From positions 533,646-597,645 of the forward strand of contig NW_004450402.1 of the NCBI RefSeq assembly GCF_000321225.1: DNA of 64,000 bases, in the 5' to 3' direction. The number at the start of each line of letters is the position of its first letter. Position 1 is the stretch's first letter. Positions 23,060 through 34,250 of this stretch are shown in pieces. The notes under the pieces were generated by a model. It did not search any database, was not told the DNA's origin, and saw nothing but the letters and a program-made list of their open reading frames with translations. The position numbers and the translations under genes were made by a program. The stretch is from Odobenus rosmarus divergens. Its lineage: Eukaryota; Chordata; Mammalia; Carnivora; Odobenidae.

Positions 23060-23660
23060 AATTAGAAGGATATTCTAATATAAGTAATTAATGTTATAAT
23101 TTTCCTTGTAAACACTGCTTTAGCTTCATCCCATAAATTTTGATACGTCTGGTTCTTTTTAATTCAGTACAAATGTTTTTTTAAAATTTCTCTTGGGATG
23201 GGGTGTCTGGGTGGCTCAGTCAGTTAAACAGCAGCCTCCGTCTGTCTTCAGCTCAGGTCAGGATCCCAGGATCTGCGGATCTAGCTGCCTTGGGTTCCCT
23301 GCTCAGTGGGCAGCCTGCTTCTCTCTCTCCTTCTACCCCTCCCCCTCTCATGCTCTCTCTTGCTTTCTCGCTCTCAATAAACAAATAAAAATATCTTTAA
23401 AAAATTTTCTTTTGGGATTACTTTTTTGGCCCACTCATTACATAGAAATGTGTTGATCAATCGCTAAACATTTAAGGGGGTTTCCAGGTTTCTTTCTCTT
23501 ATTCATTTTAGTTTTAATCCATTGTTATCTAAGAAAGTCCTCTGTGTGATTTCTACTTTACATTTGTTAAGATTTGTTTTGTGGCCCAGAATATGGTCTA
23601 CCTTGGTGCATATTTCATGTATACTTCATAAGAATTCTTATTTTGTTGTTGTAAATCATA
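23060..23660 (-). mobile_element. L1 ORF2 endonuclease-region fossil, antisense
   Basis: 'ctgctttagcttcatcccat', 'taaattttgatacgtctggt' (before the SINE), 'ttttagttttaatccattgt', 'gttttgtggcccagaatatg' (after it) are the reverse complement of the region just after the L1 ORF2 endonuclease domain. Frames are broken and a SINE interrupts. Confidence 0.8.
23183..23418 (+). mobile_element. CAN SINE, divergent, in antisense L1
   Basis: Body 23200-23400 with 'gtctgggtggctcagtcagt'. Flanks 23183-23199 and 23401-23418 are similar ('...cttgggat'/'...tttgggat'), an imperfect TSD. Confidence 0.93.
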
Positions 23661-23684
23661 TTCAAAATATTATGAAGCCAAAAA

Positions 23685-23800
23685 GCATTTTCCTCACTTT
23701 GCAGATAAGAAGCCTGAGTCTCAGAGTGCTTAGGAAACTTTTCTAAAAGCATGCAGCTACTAAGCGGCTTTGCTGACACATGAGATCAATACTTTGAATC
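23685..23800 (+). mobile_element. MIR fragment
   Basis: 'cctcactttgcagataagaa', then 'gcctgagtctcagagtgctt' and 'catgcagctactaagcgg' match the sense MIR core. Confidence 0.65.
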
Positions 23801-24600
23801 TGGTTTCAGTCTTTCTACTACATGCCAAAATGTTCCAGGTTTCTATCCTTAAAAACAACAAAACAAAAAATCCTCCACTGAGATTGTCTTTCGACCATCA
23901 GTGCTCTTTTTACTATCTTCTCCCTTCCCTCTACAATGAAGTTGTAGTACAGAAAATATGCTGTATATATATCAAAAAAATTTTTTTAAGTACCTCTATA
24001 TTTCCTCCTTCTTATTCCACTTGCCTTTTAAGGTAATACTGATGCATTCTCCAGGTGCAGTTATCAGATTATGTCTTTCTTCTGATATCTAGTAGTAAGC
24101 ATTAATCTACCCTTGAGGGCAAATCCTTGAGAAGTTGTCAGGAATTTGTTTTTTAATATTATCACATTTACACTAAGATCTTGAAGATTTTAGGATTCAC
24201 TTTTAACTTCATGGTTTCGTTTATGTATTTTTAAAAATTGTTTGCCGCTCAGAGCATGTGAAAGGATGATTAAACATCAATTTGAGCCAGTTCTAGCAAG
24301 CGGTTCATTCTCCCAATGCAGTGTGCAGCCATGGGTGACTATGACTTCTGGTTTAGAGTTCCACTGAATGATTGAATTTGTGCTTATCAGATTGAAGTTT
24401 GAAAAATTTAGTGCCATTAGATTGATTTTTTTTCAAAAAGTACATGTATATATATTAAAGACTAAGTTGAAACCCTTAAAAAGTAGCTCTAGAGTGAAAA
24501 CTTACTGTTTCTAGTTATGAAGCTTCTGGTTTTAAAAAATGAATTAGATCATTACCTTGATATATATGAAATTTTTATAAATAGAATATGTATATATGTG
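23801..24600. other. Unassigned AT-rich sequence
   Basis: Nothing recognised; no exon evidence. Confidence 0.45.
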
Positions 24601-24621
24601 CTAATTTTCTTAAAAATATAA

Positions 24622-24870
24622 AAATTCCTGCGTTGCTTTGCCTTGCATATATTTATGTATATATGCAATTTATATATATAAATGCAGTATCTATAAATAT
24701 ATATATTCATGTATAAATTTATATATAAAATTTATATATATTATATATTTATATATATTTATATATAAATTCCTGTGTTTCTTCACCTTGCATGTATGTA
24801 TGTATATATGCAATTTATATGTATAAATATATATATTTATGTATAAATTTATAGATTTATAAATACATAA
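24622..24870. repeat. AT-rich 145-bp tandem duplication
   Basis: 'aattcctg' begins two diverged units at about 24623 and 24768 (145-base offset). Both share 'ccttgcat', a TATATGCAATTTATAT block and ATATAT runs. The second unit is partial. The AT runs are largely self-complementary. Confidence 0.85.
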
Positions 24871-24959
24871 AACAAAATCAAGAAAAATCTAACTTGAATC
24901 TTTGTAGATAAGCAAAAAATAGATTCCTGATTATATTCTAATACACCATAACATAGTTT

Positions 24960-25190
24960 TAAGAATATGAATTCAGGAGATGAACTACTCAATTGCTAAG
25001 CCCTGCTTAGCCCCTTATTAGCTACAAGATTGGTATAATATTCTCTGTGCCATGTTTCTTTCTTCTTAAAATGGTGCTAATAAAAATGTCTACCTTGTAT
25101 GTTTCTTTTTTTCAATAAAGATTAATGAAAATATATGCAAAATGCTTGGAACACTTCCTGGCATATAATTAACACTGTATAATTATTTGC
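24960..25190 (-). mobile_element. MIR SINE, antisense
   Basis: 'gcttagccccttattagcta', 'aaaatggtgctaataaaaat', 'aaaatgcttggaacacttcc' and 'tggcatataat' follow the MIR reverse complement. Confidence 0.7.
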
Positions 25191-25264
25191 TTTTTTAACT
25201 CTCTTTTGATATGTGGTTTGAAACCACAATTTCTACCCCAAATTTCAATGTTTCACAAGTATAT

Positions 25265-26195
25265 TAGAAACAAAGGAAAGCATATGTGATTCTTTAAAAT
25301 CAAGAACAAGTCAACAATATACACTACCACTGCTTCTTTTTATTTTTTTAAGATTTTATTTATTTATTTGAGAGACAGAGAGCACAAGTGGGGGTGAGGG
25401 ATAGAGGAAGAGGGAGAAGCAGACACCCCACTGAGCAGGGAGCCTGATGCAGGGCTCCATCCCAGGACCCTGAGATCATGACCTGAGCCAAAGGCAGATG
25501 TTTAATGGCCTGAGCCACCCAGGCACCCACTACCACAGCTTCTATTCAGCATTGTACAATAGGTACTATCCAGTGGAGTAAGAAAAATAAAAAAGAAATT
25601 AAAATGTATAAGGATTGGAAAAAAACAACTGTGTAGTTATTCACAGGTAATATAGATTTGAAGTCAATATTACATATTCAACTTCATTTATATGTACCAG
25701 CATAAACAGTTAGAAATTTAAATATATTTTAAAACTATCATTTATAATGACTAATAGAAACTAAAGTATCCAGGAATAAATCTAACATATTTTCAAGACC
25801 TAAAAGTACACAATTAAAAAAAAATATTGGAAGACTTTTTATGAAAACTTAAATATTCATGGATATGAAGATTAAATATTGACAAGATGTCAATTCTCTT
25901 CAAATCTAGTATAGGATGAAGGCATTTCCAATTGAAATCCAAAAGGATTTTGTGGGGAACCTTTCAAGTTGATTTTAATGATTATATATTGTAGGAAAGT
26001 CCTCAAAATCGCCAACACATTCCTGAAGGAGAAAGATTACATAGTGGTACCTGCACTACTAAAACTCAACTTACTTTAAAATTTTACTAATCACTAAAGA
26101 GGATCAAAAGTTGTTTTTATGTAGGAAGAATAGGAGTATAATTCACTTTTTGGCTCTGGGACTATATTCAGTTTTCATTGGTACACTCCAGGAAT
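25265..26195 (+). mobile_element. L1 ORF2 reverse-transcriptase-region fossil, sense
   Basis: 'tttaaaatcaagaacaag' before the SINE, then 'ttctattcagcattgtaca', 'tatccaggaataaatctaac', 'gatgtcaattctcttcaaat' and 'gattttgtggggaac' after it. The order matches L1 ORF2 downstream of the RT active site. All frames are broken. Confidence 0.8.
25322..25543 (-). mobile_element. CAN SINE with TSD, in L1
   Basis: Body 25338-25527. Flanks 'cactaccactgcttct' (25322-25337) and 'cactaccacagcttct' (25528-25543) match at 15 of 16. Antisense, ending 'tgagccacccaggcaccc'. Confidence 0.96.
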
Positions 26196-26199
26196 GGCA

Positions 26200-26640
26200 T
26201 TATGTTACTCAAACCTGGTGAACAGAAGGTGGTAGGTAATTTAGATGTCTGTAAGTGTGCCAAAGAGTGGATTGCTTAAAGCTTTTGGGGTCTATGGTCT
26301 GGGGCATGTAGTAGAAATAAAGTGGCCATGAATTGTACTTCCTATCCTTAAAAAAAAAAACCTCTCTGTTTGTTTCTTTAGATTTTGGAGGCAACATACC
26401 GTTCCAAACTAGTTACCATGTGACCATGAAGTCTCGAGTGGGACACAGAGAAAAAGAAAATGTTGCAGTAGGTTCAGCCTGCAGTGTAAGATGCCTCTAT
26501 CAGTGCCATATGTCCCAGGAAACCAATATGTTAGAGATGTCACATTTGCATAAGAATGCTGTGTGGTCTTCGGTAAACCCAATAGCAGATGTCCGGGATG
26601 TTTATAGGGCAAGGCAATGCCATTTGTGATAAAAAAACAA
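26200..26640 (+). mobile_element. ERVL-type pol (RT region) fossil
   Basis: Order and wording fit the ERVL pol strand: 'gattttggaggcaacatacc', 'taccatgtgaccatgaagtc', then 'gaatgctgtgtggtcttcgg' and 'ggcaaggcaatgccatttgt'. The sense frame at 26333-26629 runs through it but is not a conserved protein, and the 127-codon minus frame at 26409-26792 is a shadow. An old retroviral fossil, not a gene. Confidence 0.6.
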
Positions 26641-26665
26641 AAAACAAAAAACAAGCAAACAACCA
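26632..26665. repeat. A/C-rich simple repeat
   Basis: AACAAAA-like units. Confidence 0.85.
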
Positions 26666-28080
26666 CCACATTCTCTTTTTTGTAAAATAACTCCCAGTGT
26701 GCTGAGTTCCTCTCCATCGGACCTGCGTTCTCCATTTTGGGTTGAGTATTATCAAGTCTACTGAATGTAAAGCTGCAAGAGCAAAGAAGCAAGCCATTGC
26801 ACAGTGGAAAGAGAAGAGTGAGGATTGGGCTTGATAAGATCCAGAAGGCGTGAGTAAAACTACACGATTACATGGCCCAGCCTTTCATGCTACTTAGCCA
26901 TATAATACTAACATATGTGTGTATCTCCAGAAAGCTACACACACACACACACACACTCACAAGCTTTATTTTAGCCACTGATTTAGGGGGAAATTTTGAA
27001 AATGAAAGAGGGAAAGTGTGTCATTAGAAGCTTATTACAGATGTGATCCAATATATGAAACTGTAATTCAGGAACAGGAAATGAAGAGTTGTAGACATTT
27101 TATTAATTTCTTTTTGTATACTGTGTTTATATTTCTTTAGATATAGAGTCCACATGCAGTCTGTAGTCTACTTAATAACTGATTTCAAAGATTATTAGCA
27201 CATATTTGTGATAAATCTAGTACAAATTTTGTCAAGCTTAATATTCGTAGCACTGCTTTTTTTATTCTTTATTATGCCTTGGGTATTTGTTCATTATATT
27301 GAGGCACATTTAAGGTCTAGAGATTAATCTTTCAAGTGGGTCACCTCTAAAAATGCTTATTAGCATTTTATAGTTATTGTTTACTTATATTAAAAAATTA
27401 TTATTAAGGATCTTGAACTTTAGCCTATATATCTTTCTTTGTATTTTCTAAATGACTTACTCTTTGTGAGGTCACATACCCAGGAAGTTCCTTTGTCCAA
27501 AATGACAAAATAAAACCAACATGTAGAAAGAAATAAAAAGATCTCTTAATAGCCTAAATTAATATTATAGCATACAAATAGAGCTAATATATTTTACTAG
27601 ATGAGAATAATTATATGGTTCTCAGTATTTCTGCAGTTATGTAATGAAAGGCCAGTGGTTAGCTAAACTTCAGTCCTCTCTAAGGATTCCATCATGTGGC
27701 AACACACCAAATCGTAGAATCCTAAATATCAAATCTTAACATCTCAGTTCAACAATCAAACTGCATAACGTTCTTCAAAATCTTCTTCAGAATGAAATGA
27801 TTACATATTTATTCTGAGATACTAAGTAAATGTAAAAACATATTTTTATTCATAATTTGCACACACAAAAATAAACATGTCCCTAATGTGTAACTTTGTA
27901 ATGTCCAATTTGACATTTTAAAACATGAGAAAGTGGAAAGGAATCTCATTTATTCAGCAACATGGTAGAATTACAAATTTTCCATAACTTTCCAGATAAC
28001 ATAATTTATTCATTTCAAGTGCAAAAAAATCTTAATAGTCCCATTTTTATTTAATTATTTAAGTTTTTTCTCATAGATTT
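26666..28080. other. Unassigned AT-rich sequence
   Basis: A (CA)n run occurs at 26936-26956; no transposon or exon is otherwise recognised. Confidence 0.45.
26936..26956. repeat. (CA)n microsatellite
   Basis: About 10 dinucleotide units. Confidence 0.95.
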
Positions 28081-28089
28081 CAAGGCCTA

Positions 28090-28118
28090 TTTTATTTATT
28101 TATTTATTTATTTATTTT
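28090..28118. repeat. (TTTA)n microsatellite
   Basis: Six to seven tetranucleotide units. Confidence 0.95.
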
Positions 28119-28454
28119 TAGGTTTCTTAGGTAATTCTTTTTTTTTTCAATACCTATTTTAAAAAGTATGCTAAACATAGTTTAGGATTTTCCATTTTTT
28201 TCTTTTGAAACATCTTTTTTTATCACCTTCATTCTCATTGCCGTCATTTAATTCAGAACTAAATGATTAACTGCAATGTCATGTATCATTTTCCACATTC
28301 GTTTCCCTGTGCCTACCTTTCTTAATATTCCCCCATTCTCAGAGTCATATAGCATATGTGGCACATTAAATTTTGTATTTAACTCAATGATATTTTTTAT
28401 TGCTTATAGTATTTTATGCATATTAATTTTGACTCTCTGACATATAACTACACC

Positions 28455-28565
28455 ATATACTCCTTAAAGGCAAAGGTAAAGTTTTCATTATTTAATCAGT
28501 ACTCTATTTTTTTAAATCCTAGAACAATATTGAATATATAATGCCTTCTGACTAAATAACTATTT
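28455..28565 (+). mobile_element. L2 3' end fragment
   Basis: 'catatactccttaaaggcaa' and 'atcctagaacaatattgaat' echo the sense L2 3' end. Short and degraded. Confidence 0.4.
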
Positions 28566-29000
28566 TTATGTTTAAATTCAATTACAGTCATTTGAAAAAT
28601 GATATCTTACACTAGCTTCATATAAGTAGTTTCAAATTTTCTAAAGCCACAAAACTCTTTGATAGAATGAGACTTACACTTAAACTAGAAAAATATAAGC
28701 CTAACAGCTTTCATTGAAATGAGTTGGGAGCAGCAGAGCTCACAAATTTTCCTTGTTTTCAAACAGGTGACCTCTGATGTATGTGAGTTTTAAAATGTCT
28801 TTTCTATAATATTTAGTCTTGCTAAATTCTAGTATTGACTGATCAACTATTTCAGAATATAAAAATGTCAAAAATATAAAAATACTTTCATATGATTATA
28901 TTTATGATAATTTGTCCCTTATGTAAGCCTTGTGTTCCTACTATATTCAAAAGTGTGTTTTGGGTTTTGGTTAGTTTGGGGGATCAGAAGTAACATAGGC
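28566..29000. other. Unassigned AT-rich sequence
   Basis: Nothing recognised. Confidence 0.45.
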
Positions 29001-29170
29001 CATCCAGCCAGCCAACATTGTTAAGCACTTTCTATATGCTCTATAGGCACTGGGGATAAATAGCCAAAAGGACAAAATTTGCAGAGAGGTCCCTACTCTT
29101 AGGTGTCTTGTATTTTGTTGGGGAAGACAAATATAAAACACACATAATGTCAGGTGTAGTTAGGGCTTAT
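29000..29170 (-). mobile_element. L2 3' end fragment, antisense
   Basis: 'ttaagcactttctatatgct', 'taggcactggggataaatag' and 'aggtccctactcttaggtg' are the reverse complement of the L2 3' end. Confidence 0.65.
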
Positions 29171-29220
29171 GAAGAAAAAAATGAAGCAAGGTAAGTTTGA
29201 GAGAGATGGAGAAGATGAAG

Positions 29221-29436
29221 CTGCTGCTCTATTTATTTATTTTAAAGATTTTATTTATTTATTTGTGAGAGAGAGAATGAGAGATAGCATGAGAGGGAAG
29301 AGGGTCAGAGGGAGAAGCAGACTCCCTGCTGAGCAGGGAGTCCGAAGCGGGACTCGATCCCGAGACTCCAGGATCATGACCTGAGCCGAAGGCAGTCGCT
29401 TAACCAACTGAGCCACCCAGGCGCCCCTGCGGCTCT
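29221..29436 (-). mobile_element. CAN SINE with TSD
   Basis: Body 29231-29426, ending 'actgagccacccaggcgccc'. TSD 'ctgctgctct' (29221-29230) versus 'ctgcggctct' (29427-29436). Head-to-head partner of the next SINE. Confidence 0.97.
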
Positions 29437-29489
29437 CTTTAATAAAATGGTTAAAGCACAGTCTCTGCAAAAGTGAATTTTGATCAGAA

Positions 29490-29695
29490 ATCTGAAGGTG
29501 AGGGGCGCCTGGGTGGCTCAGTCGGTTAAGTGTCTGCCTTCGGCTCAGGTCATGATCTCAGGGTCCTGGGATGGAGACCCGCGTTGGGCTCCCTGCTCGG
29601 TAGGGAGACTGCTTCTCCCTCTCCCGCTCCCCCCGCTTGTGCTCTCTCTCTCAAATAAATAAATAAAATCTTAAAAAAAAAAGATCTGAAGGTGA
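29490..29695 (+). mobile_element. CAN SINE with perfect 12-bp TSD
   Basis: Body 29502-29683, starting 'ggggcgcctgggtggctcag' with an intact head and AAATAAATAAAATC tail. Identical 'atctgaaggtga' at 29490-29501 and 29684-29695. Among the better-preserved copies in the window. Confidence 0.98.
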
Positions 29696-30190
29696 CGAGG
29701 TGAAATGTAGTGCATTCATTTCAGAAGCTGGTTTATATCTTTATTGTTGAGCAGCAACATCTGCTATGTTACAGATTTAGGGAAGCTGTTTTTAATATAA
29801 TCAGAACTTTGATGCTTTTAAGATTCTCAATTCTAGTCTGATGTCCAAGTTCAAGTGGGAGAATACTCAGGAGTCATGAGTATCTACTTGTCTTGTTTTG
29901 GAAAGGTATGACAAAGCTATTTGTATCTAAAGCACAATGGTTCTTACAGAGAAGGGACTTAACCTTGAAGCTCCAGGATTGAGATTTAGCATATTTAACC
30001 ATTTGTTCACAGAATCGCAAAACTGCATAATAAAATAATATTAACTTTGTGTGATGAGTGTATATCAAAACTTTTTCTTTGTTATTAAATTAGAGTAAGA
30101 ACTTAAGTGTTTTTTATATGTAGCGGATGCAGTTTTGAAAAAAGTTGAGCACTACCAGTTTGACATCTGGCTCAAACATACTATCAGTAG
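29696..30190. other. Unassigned sequence
   Basis: No repeat or exon recognised. The frame at 29874-30068 (minus) has no domain. Confidence 0.45.
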
Positions 30191-30194
30191 ATTA

Positions 30195-30425
30195 TACTTA
30201 TAAATAATAATTCTCTAAGCAACTCAAAGCCTTTCAGAGATCTTTCTCATTAATCCATACAACTTTAAGGAAAATTTCAGAGACCACTACCACCGTTTTT
30301 TTTCTCTCAGGGGCTGAAAGTAAGGCACAGTCAGATTAGCTGCCTTGCCCCGGGCCAGTCAACCTTTTAACAGAACTGAGAGTAGAACTGAGCCTACTGA
30401 CTTTTTCCAAGGAGCTAGTTTCAAA
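30195..30425 (+). mobile_element. MIR-like fragment
   Basis: 'taatccatacaactttaagg' and 'gctgaaagtaaggcacagtc' follow the sense MIR middle ('...gaaactgaggcacag...'). Confidence 0.5.
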
Positions 30426-31125
30426 ACCTTGCCTCACTGTTAGAAGAGTGTGCTTTTTGTCATTACCAGAGGCAGAAAGGTAAAAATAAAAAATTGCCTA
30501 TGTCAAAATCATGCCACCTTTAGAAAGGTTAGCTTTCTCATGGTTCACAAAGTAGGCTTTTTGCTTTTTTTTTTTTTAATACAGGAATCCAGGAACAATA
30601 ATAAAGTTTTGGGAAACCATTGGACTTGATTCTTCTTTATATTGCTATATATCAATGTCAATATTTTCTATAAAGTATGCACATTACACTGGACATTGTT
30701 AATAAGGTGAACAAACAAACACTTGCTAATCCAGTCTATAAAGTATCCATTACTTTCACAAATGTTATTGAGACCTACTTTGTAGGAGCAGGATATGTAT
30801 CGGGAGTGATAATGATATTTATAAAAGATTTTGCCTTTTGTTCTACTTGAAAGGAATTTCTAGCATAGTCAGGACAATAACTCCATCTATCGAGCACATG
30901 AAAATGTCCTAATATATCATATATAAAGTACTGTGCTACTTCACCAGAGTGAGCATCATTCATCAATTGGGTTTCACAAAGGTTTCATGAAATGCCATTG
31001 AAATTTGGATTTTGATGGCCAGATATTAGGACAGTGGGAACTACAAGCATATTGTGTGGTCACCCCCTGGATTTGGGCTGAACCCTAACCATGTGTTCTG
31101 TGAGCAAGATTTTAGGTAACAACCA
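30426..31125. other. Unassigned sequence
   Basis: No recognised family; no exon support. Confidence 0.4.
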
Positions 31126-31615
31126 CTGTTACTGGAGGTCTTTTTTCTTCAGCTTTGGCCTGTTGACTAGTACTGCCGCCTCCTAGAGACCGGGCAACTC
31201 TGAACGGCTGTTCTTTGGCTGGAGGGCTCATCGAGCTATGTAGCTGCCTGCTAGCAAGCTTGCACTTTGACCTGTCCTCCCTTGTGCTGCTTTGTGCTGC
31301 ATCTCCCGAACCTAGCAAACCTCTGTTACAAATTTAACTGACCAAAGTCAGACATTTTGAGAATTGGCATGGGATATGGGCTTGGGGCCCTTCTTAAAGT
31401 GGCCATGGGTTGCTTGTCTCTACCCGTGCCTGTGCGTCTCAGATTGAACTGTGTGTGTCAATTTCAGTAAGGGGAAGAACTGATACTAGGCTTAGGGGAA
31501 TGACTCTGATCCTGTGACTAGTGGTTGTACGTCCCATCTAGGCGTTGGGCCCGTACGAGAGAGCACTCCGGAGAAAGAATGGGACACTATGCCATATATG
31601 GGCTCATCAGGCGGT
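31126..31615. other. GC-richer unexplained patch
   Basis: About 490 bp visibly richer in G and C than its AT-rich surroundings, with several CpGs ('gccgcctcctagagaccggg', 'cgtacgagagagcactccgg'). No SINE, L1 or LTR landmark is recognised. Too short and CpG-poor for a CpG island. Possibly a diverged LTR or a retrocopy. Confidence 0.4.
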
Positions 31616-32189
31616 CACTTGTAGAGAGGAAGAGTAGTTACTATGCTCTGTGAGAGCCATACTCCTCAAAGCAGATGGCTCACTAGGAGTCTGAGAGATG
31701 TCTTTGCTGCTGCCGCTGCCTATGCCTCTGTTGCCAAAAGAAAACACACAATGTACAAAATGCTTGGGATTTTCCAGAAACACAGATAGTCCAAGGATGA
31801 CTGAAACATAGGAGTGCTTATGAAAATGGAGTGAGCAATAAGAGTAATGGTAATAATGACAGTGACAGCAGTAGAAATTACTGTCAGCTGTGCACAGTGT
31901 GCTAGGTACCAAAAAACTCAGTATAAAATCATCGGTGGTTCTGCAAGAATAGGCTTCGGGTTTAAGGTATTACTAGGAAATATTGAACTGCTGAAGTTTT
32001 CGGAGCAGAGCTGAGCTTTAGAAACACTAATCTGGTTGTATTGTGATACTATCATAGGCTTTATAATCAGTCAATTATTTTTCATTAGATTTTTTCTTCC
32101 TAATAAATCAGACACCAACCAAGTTTTAGAGTTTCTGTTTTAGGCCACTTACTATAGTAGTTCTATAGACATGTCAGTCATTTTACAAG
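31616..32189. other. Unassigned sequence
   Basis: A trace of a sense MIR start may be at 31850-31915. Otherwise nothing recognised. Confidence 0.35.
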
Positions 32190-32392
32190 AACTAAAATTC
32201 ACGCTCTGCTATTCACTGTTGTGTGAGCCTGGGGAAAGTTAATTTTCTCTATGCACTCAGGTATTATAATCTTTAACATGAGGATAGTACTCAGATCTAT
32301 TTCATAGAGCTATGGTGAGAATTGAGTTAATATAGTTAAAATATTTACAACAGTGTCTTACAGACAGTAAACCCTGATATAAAAGTTGTCAT
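32190..32392 (-). mobile_element. MIR SINE, antisense
   Basis: 'cgctctgctattcactgttg', 'gtgagcctggggaaagttaa', 'gtgagaattgagttaatata' and 'acagtgtcttacagacagta' match the MIR reverse complement. Confidence 0.75.
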
Positions 32393-32394
32393 TT

Positions 32395-32623
32395 AAAAAA
32401 TACTTATTAAGGGGCGCCTGGGTGGCTTTAGTCAGTTAAGCGACCAACTCTTGATTTCGGCTCAGGTTGTGATCTCGGGGTTGTCACCTCACCATCATGA
32501 GATGAAGCCCCACCCCGCGTTGGGCTCCATGCTTAGCACACAGTCTGCTTGTCCCTCTACCTCCCCCTGCTTACACGTGCTCTCTTTCTCTCTATCTCTC
32601 AAATAAAAAAAATACTTATTAAG
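32395..32623 (+). mobile_element. CAN SINE, older subfamily, with 17-bp TSD
   Basis: Body 32412-32606. The 17-mer at 32395-32411 recurs exactly at 32607-32623. Body 'gaccaactcttgatttcggc'; the middle has an extra 'gttgtcacctcaccatcatg' segment. Confidence 0.97.
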
Positions 32624-32629
32624 TAATAT

Positions 32630-32740
32630 CCATTCAACAAATATTTATTGAGTGTTTATATTCAAGGTACTGTTTTAATGTCTAGCAATATGGCAGGGAA
32701 TAAGCAGATGAAGCAAACAAATTGTCCTCATGTATTGTAA
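32630..32740 (-). mobile_element. L2 3' end fragment, antisense
   Basis: 'attcaacaaatatttattga', then 'ggtactgttttaatgtctag' and 'aataagcagatgaagcaaac' are the reverse complement of the L2 3' end. Confidence 0.6.
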
Positions 32741-32939
32741 TAAAATACACAAAACTGTCTTCACGTATTGCAAAACAAAACAAAACTGTCCTGTGTCTTG
32801 TAACAAAATAGTTGAATCTTGGGTGTTTAGGGGTTTGAGGAAACAGAGGAGGATTTTGAAATAGAGTTCATCACAGATTTTTGTTGATATATTGAACTAT
32901 TGAACATCTGACCTCATTTCTGTTCGGGAGGAATGTCTG

Positions 32940-32978
<39 letters not shown>

Positions 32979-33640
32979 GGTAAGAGGCAAGGCCCCAGCT
33001 CACACTAGGAAATTTAAAGTTTCTGTACTTTCTTCTTTCTGCCGTCTGGCAGTTGAAGCATTGGACTGTGACTGAGGCTCTCCCGGTCAGATGCTCTCCA
33101 CAAGGAACAGTCAAGCAGTAAGAGCAGAGGATTATTCACTCGGTGCACAGTGGAATCAAGAGCCCAGTGGTGCTAGCCATAGTGGGAGTTCAATGTGGCT
33201 GGGTCAGCGGCAGCGCTGTGTGAATGACAAGGATATGGCACAGGTTATTTTATTTGTTAGCCTTAGCTCCCTTTCATGGTCTTTGGACTTCTGGATATCC
33301 TTCCGTATGATTTTCACTATAGTCAGTGTCAGTTTCTTTGTTTCCAACCAAGCCCCTTCACTGGTACACCTTTGATGATAGTCAAATCACTGTCATTTAC
33401 AGCATGGCTACAAGAGGGAAGTCATGAGGAGACTTGAATTCATTCAACCCAAATATATGAGCAGCTTCTCTGAGTTAATCACCATAATTGAGCAAAAACA
33501 GGTATCATCTCTGCCCTCTTTAGTCAAATATTACACATATAAATTTAAAATTGCAGCTATAATAAATCTTTTGAAGGAGAGGTACATTATACATGATTAT
33601 TTAAAGCAGGAGGATTTGACCTGATCAAGGATGTCCCGAG
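32741..33640. other. Unassigned sequence
   Basis: Includes a (GT)n run and otherwise nothing recognised. Frames at 33091-33375 and 33424-33624 (+) are domain-free. Confidence 0.4.
32942..32977. repeat. (GT)n microsatellite
   Basis: About 18 dinucleotide units. Confidence 0.97.
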
Positions 33641-34131
33641 GCTTTGACAACTGATTTGAAATTAAGGGTTGAATGGTTAACCAAAAAAAGGGTGGTGGGG
33701 GGGACAGTAGTATTTCATGATCAGGGCACCACTTATTCACATTCCTTAAAGTGGGAAGAAGGATGGGGAAGGTCATTTAAGAGTTGTTAAAAATGTCAAG
33801 GTTGTTAGATTATAATGAATTATAGAGTGAGTCTAGAGAAATAGGGGGCAAAATAACCAGGAGCCATTGGGTTCGGTGCAGGATTTTTTAGCCCAAGTAA
33901 TCACTTCATTTAATGGTAAGTTAGAGCCTAAAAGCAGAAGGAAAACCAATGAACTATTTAAATTGTGTGTGTGAGTAGCTTAGGGGTTTTTTAAATTGTA
34001 TTTTAGAAATCTAATTTTGTGTCCAATGTGAATAATTAATTAGATGGGGAGTAAAACAGATTTAGATAGAACACTTTAGCTATAGTAAAATCTAACAGAA
34101 ACTTCTTCAGTGATGTAAATGTTATATATCC

Positions 34132-34250
34132 AGGCTGTTCACTTGAAATGTGACTGAATTTTCAGTTTTAGGGAATTTAAATTTAAATTTAAATTTAAAT
34201 TTAAATAGCTATCTGTGGCTAGTGGCTACCATATTGGGTAATGCAGAAAA
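34132..34250. mobile_element. hAT-like DNA transposon, partial
   Basis: Same family as 4045-4346: 'cttgaaatgtgactgaattt', 'ctgtggctagtggctaccat' and a right end 'attgggtaatgcag'. The left end is deleted. Contains an expanded TTTAAA tract. Confidence 0.65.
34174..34206. repeat. (AATTTA)n inside hAT-like element
   Basis: About five self-complementary hexamer units, an expansion of a motif normally present once or twice in this element. Confidence 0.95.

Noticed and set aside
26409..26792. 127-codon minus-strand frame as a gene
   Set aside because: It is the shadow of an ERVL-like pol fossil and runs through an A/C-rich simple repeat.
29502..29575. tRNA-Lys gene
   Set aside because: It is a tRNA-like SINE head; the same unit recurs many times with tails and TSDs, and no intact cloverleaf is expected.
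31126..31615. CpG island promoter
   Set aside because: CpGs are too few and the region is too short; no exon follows.
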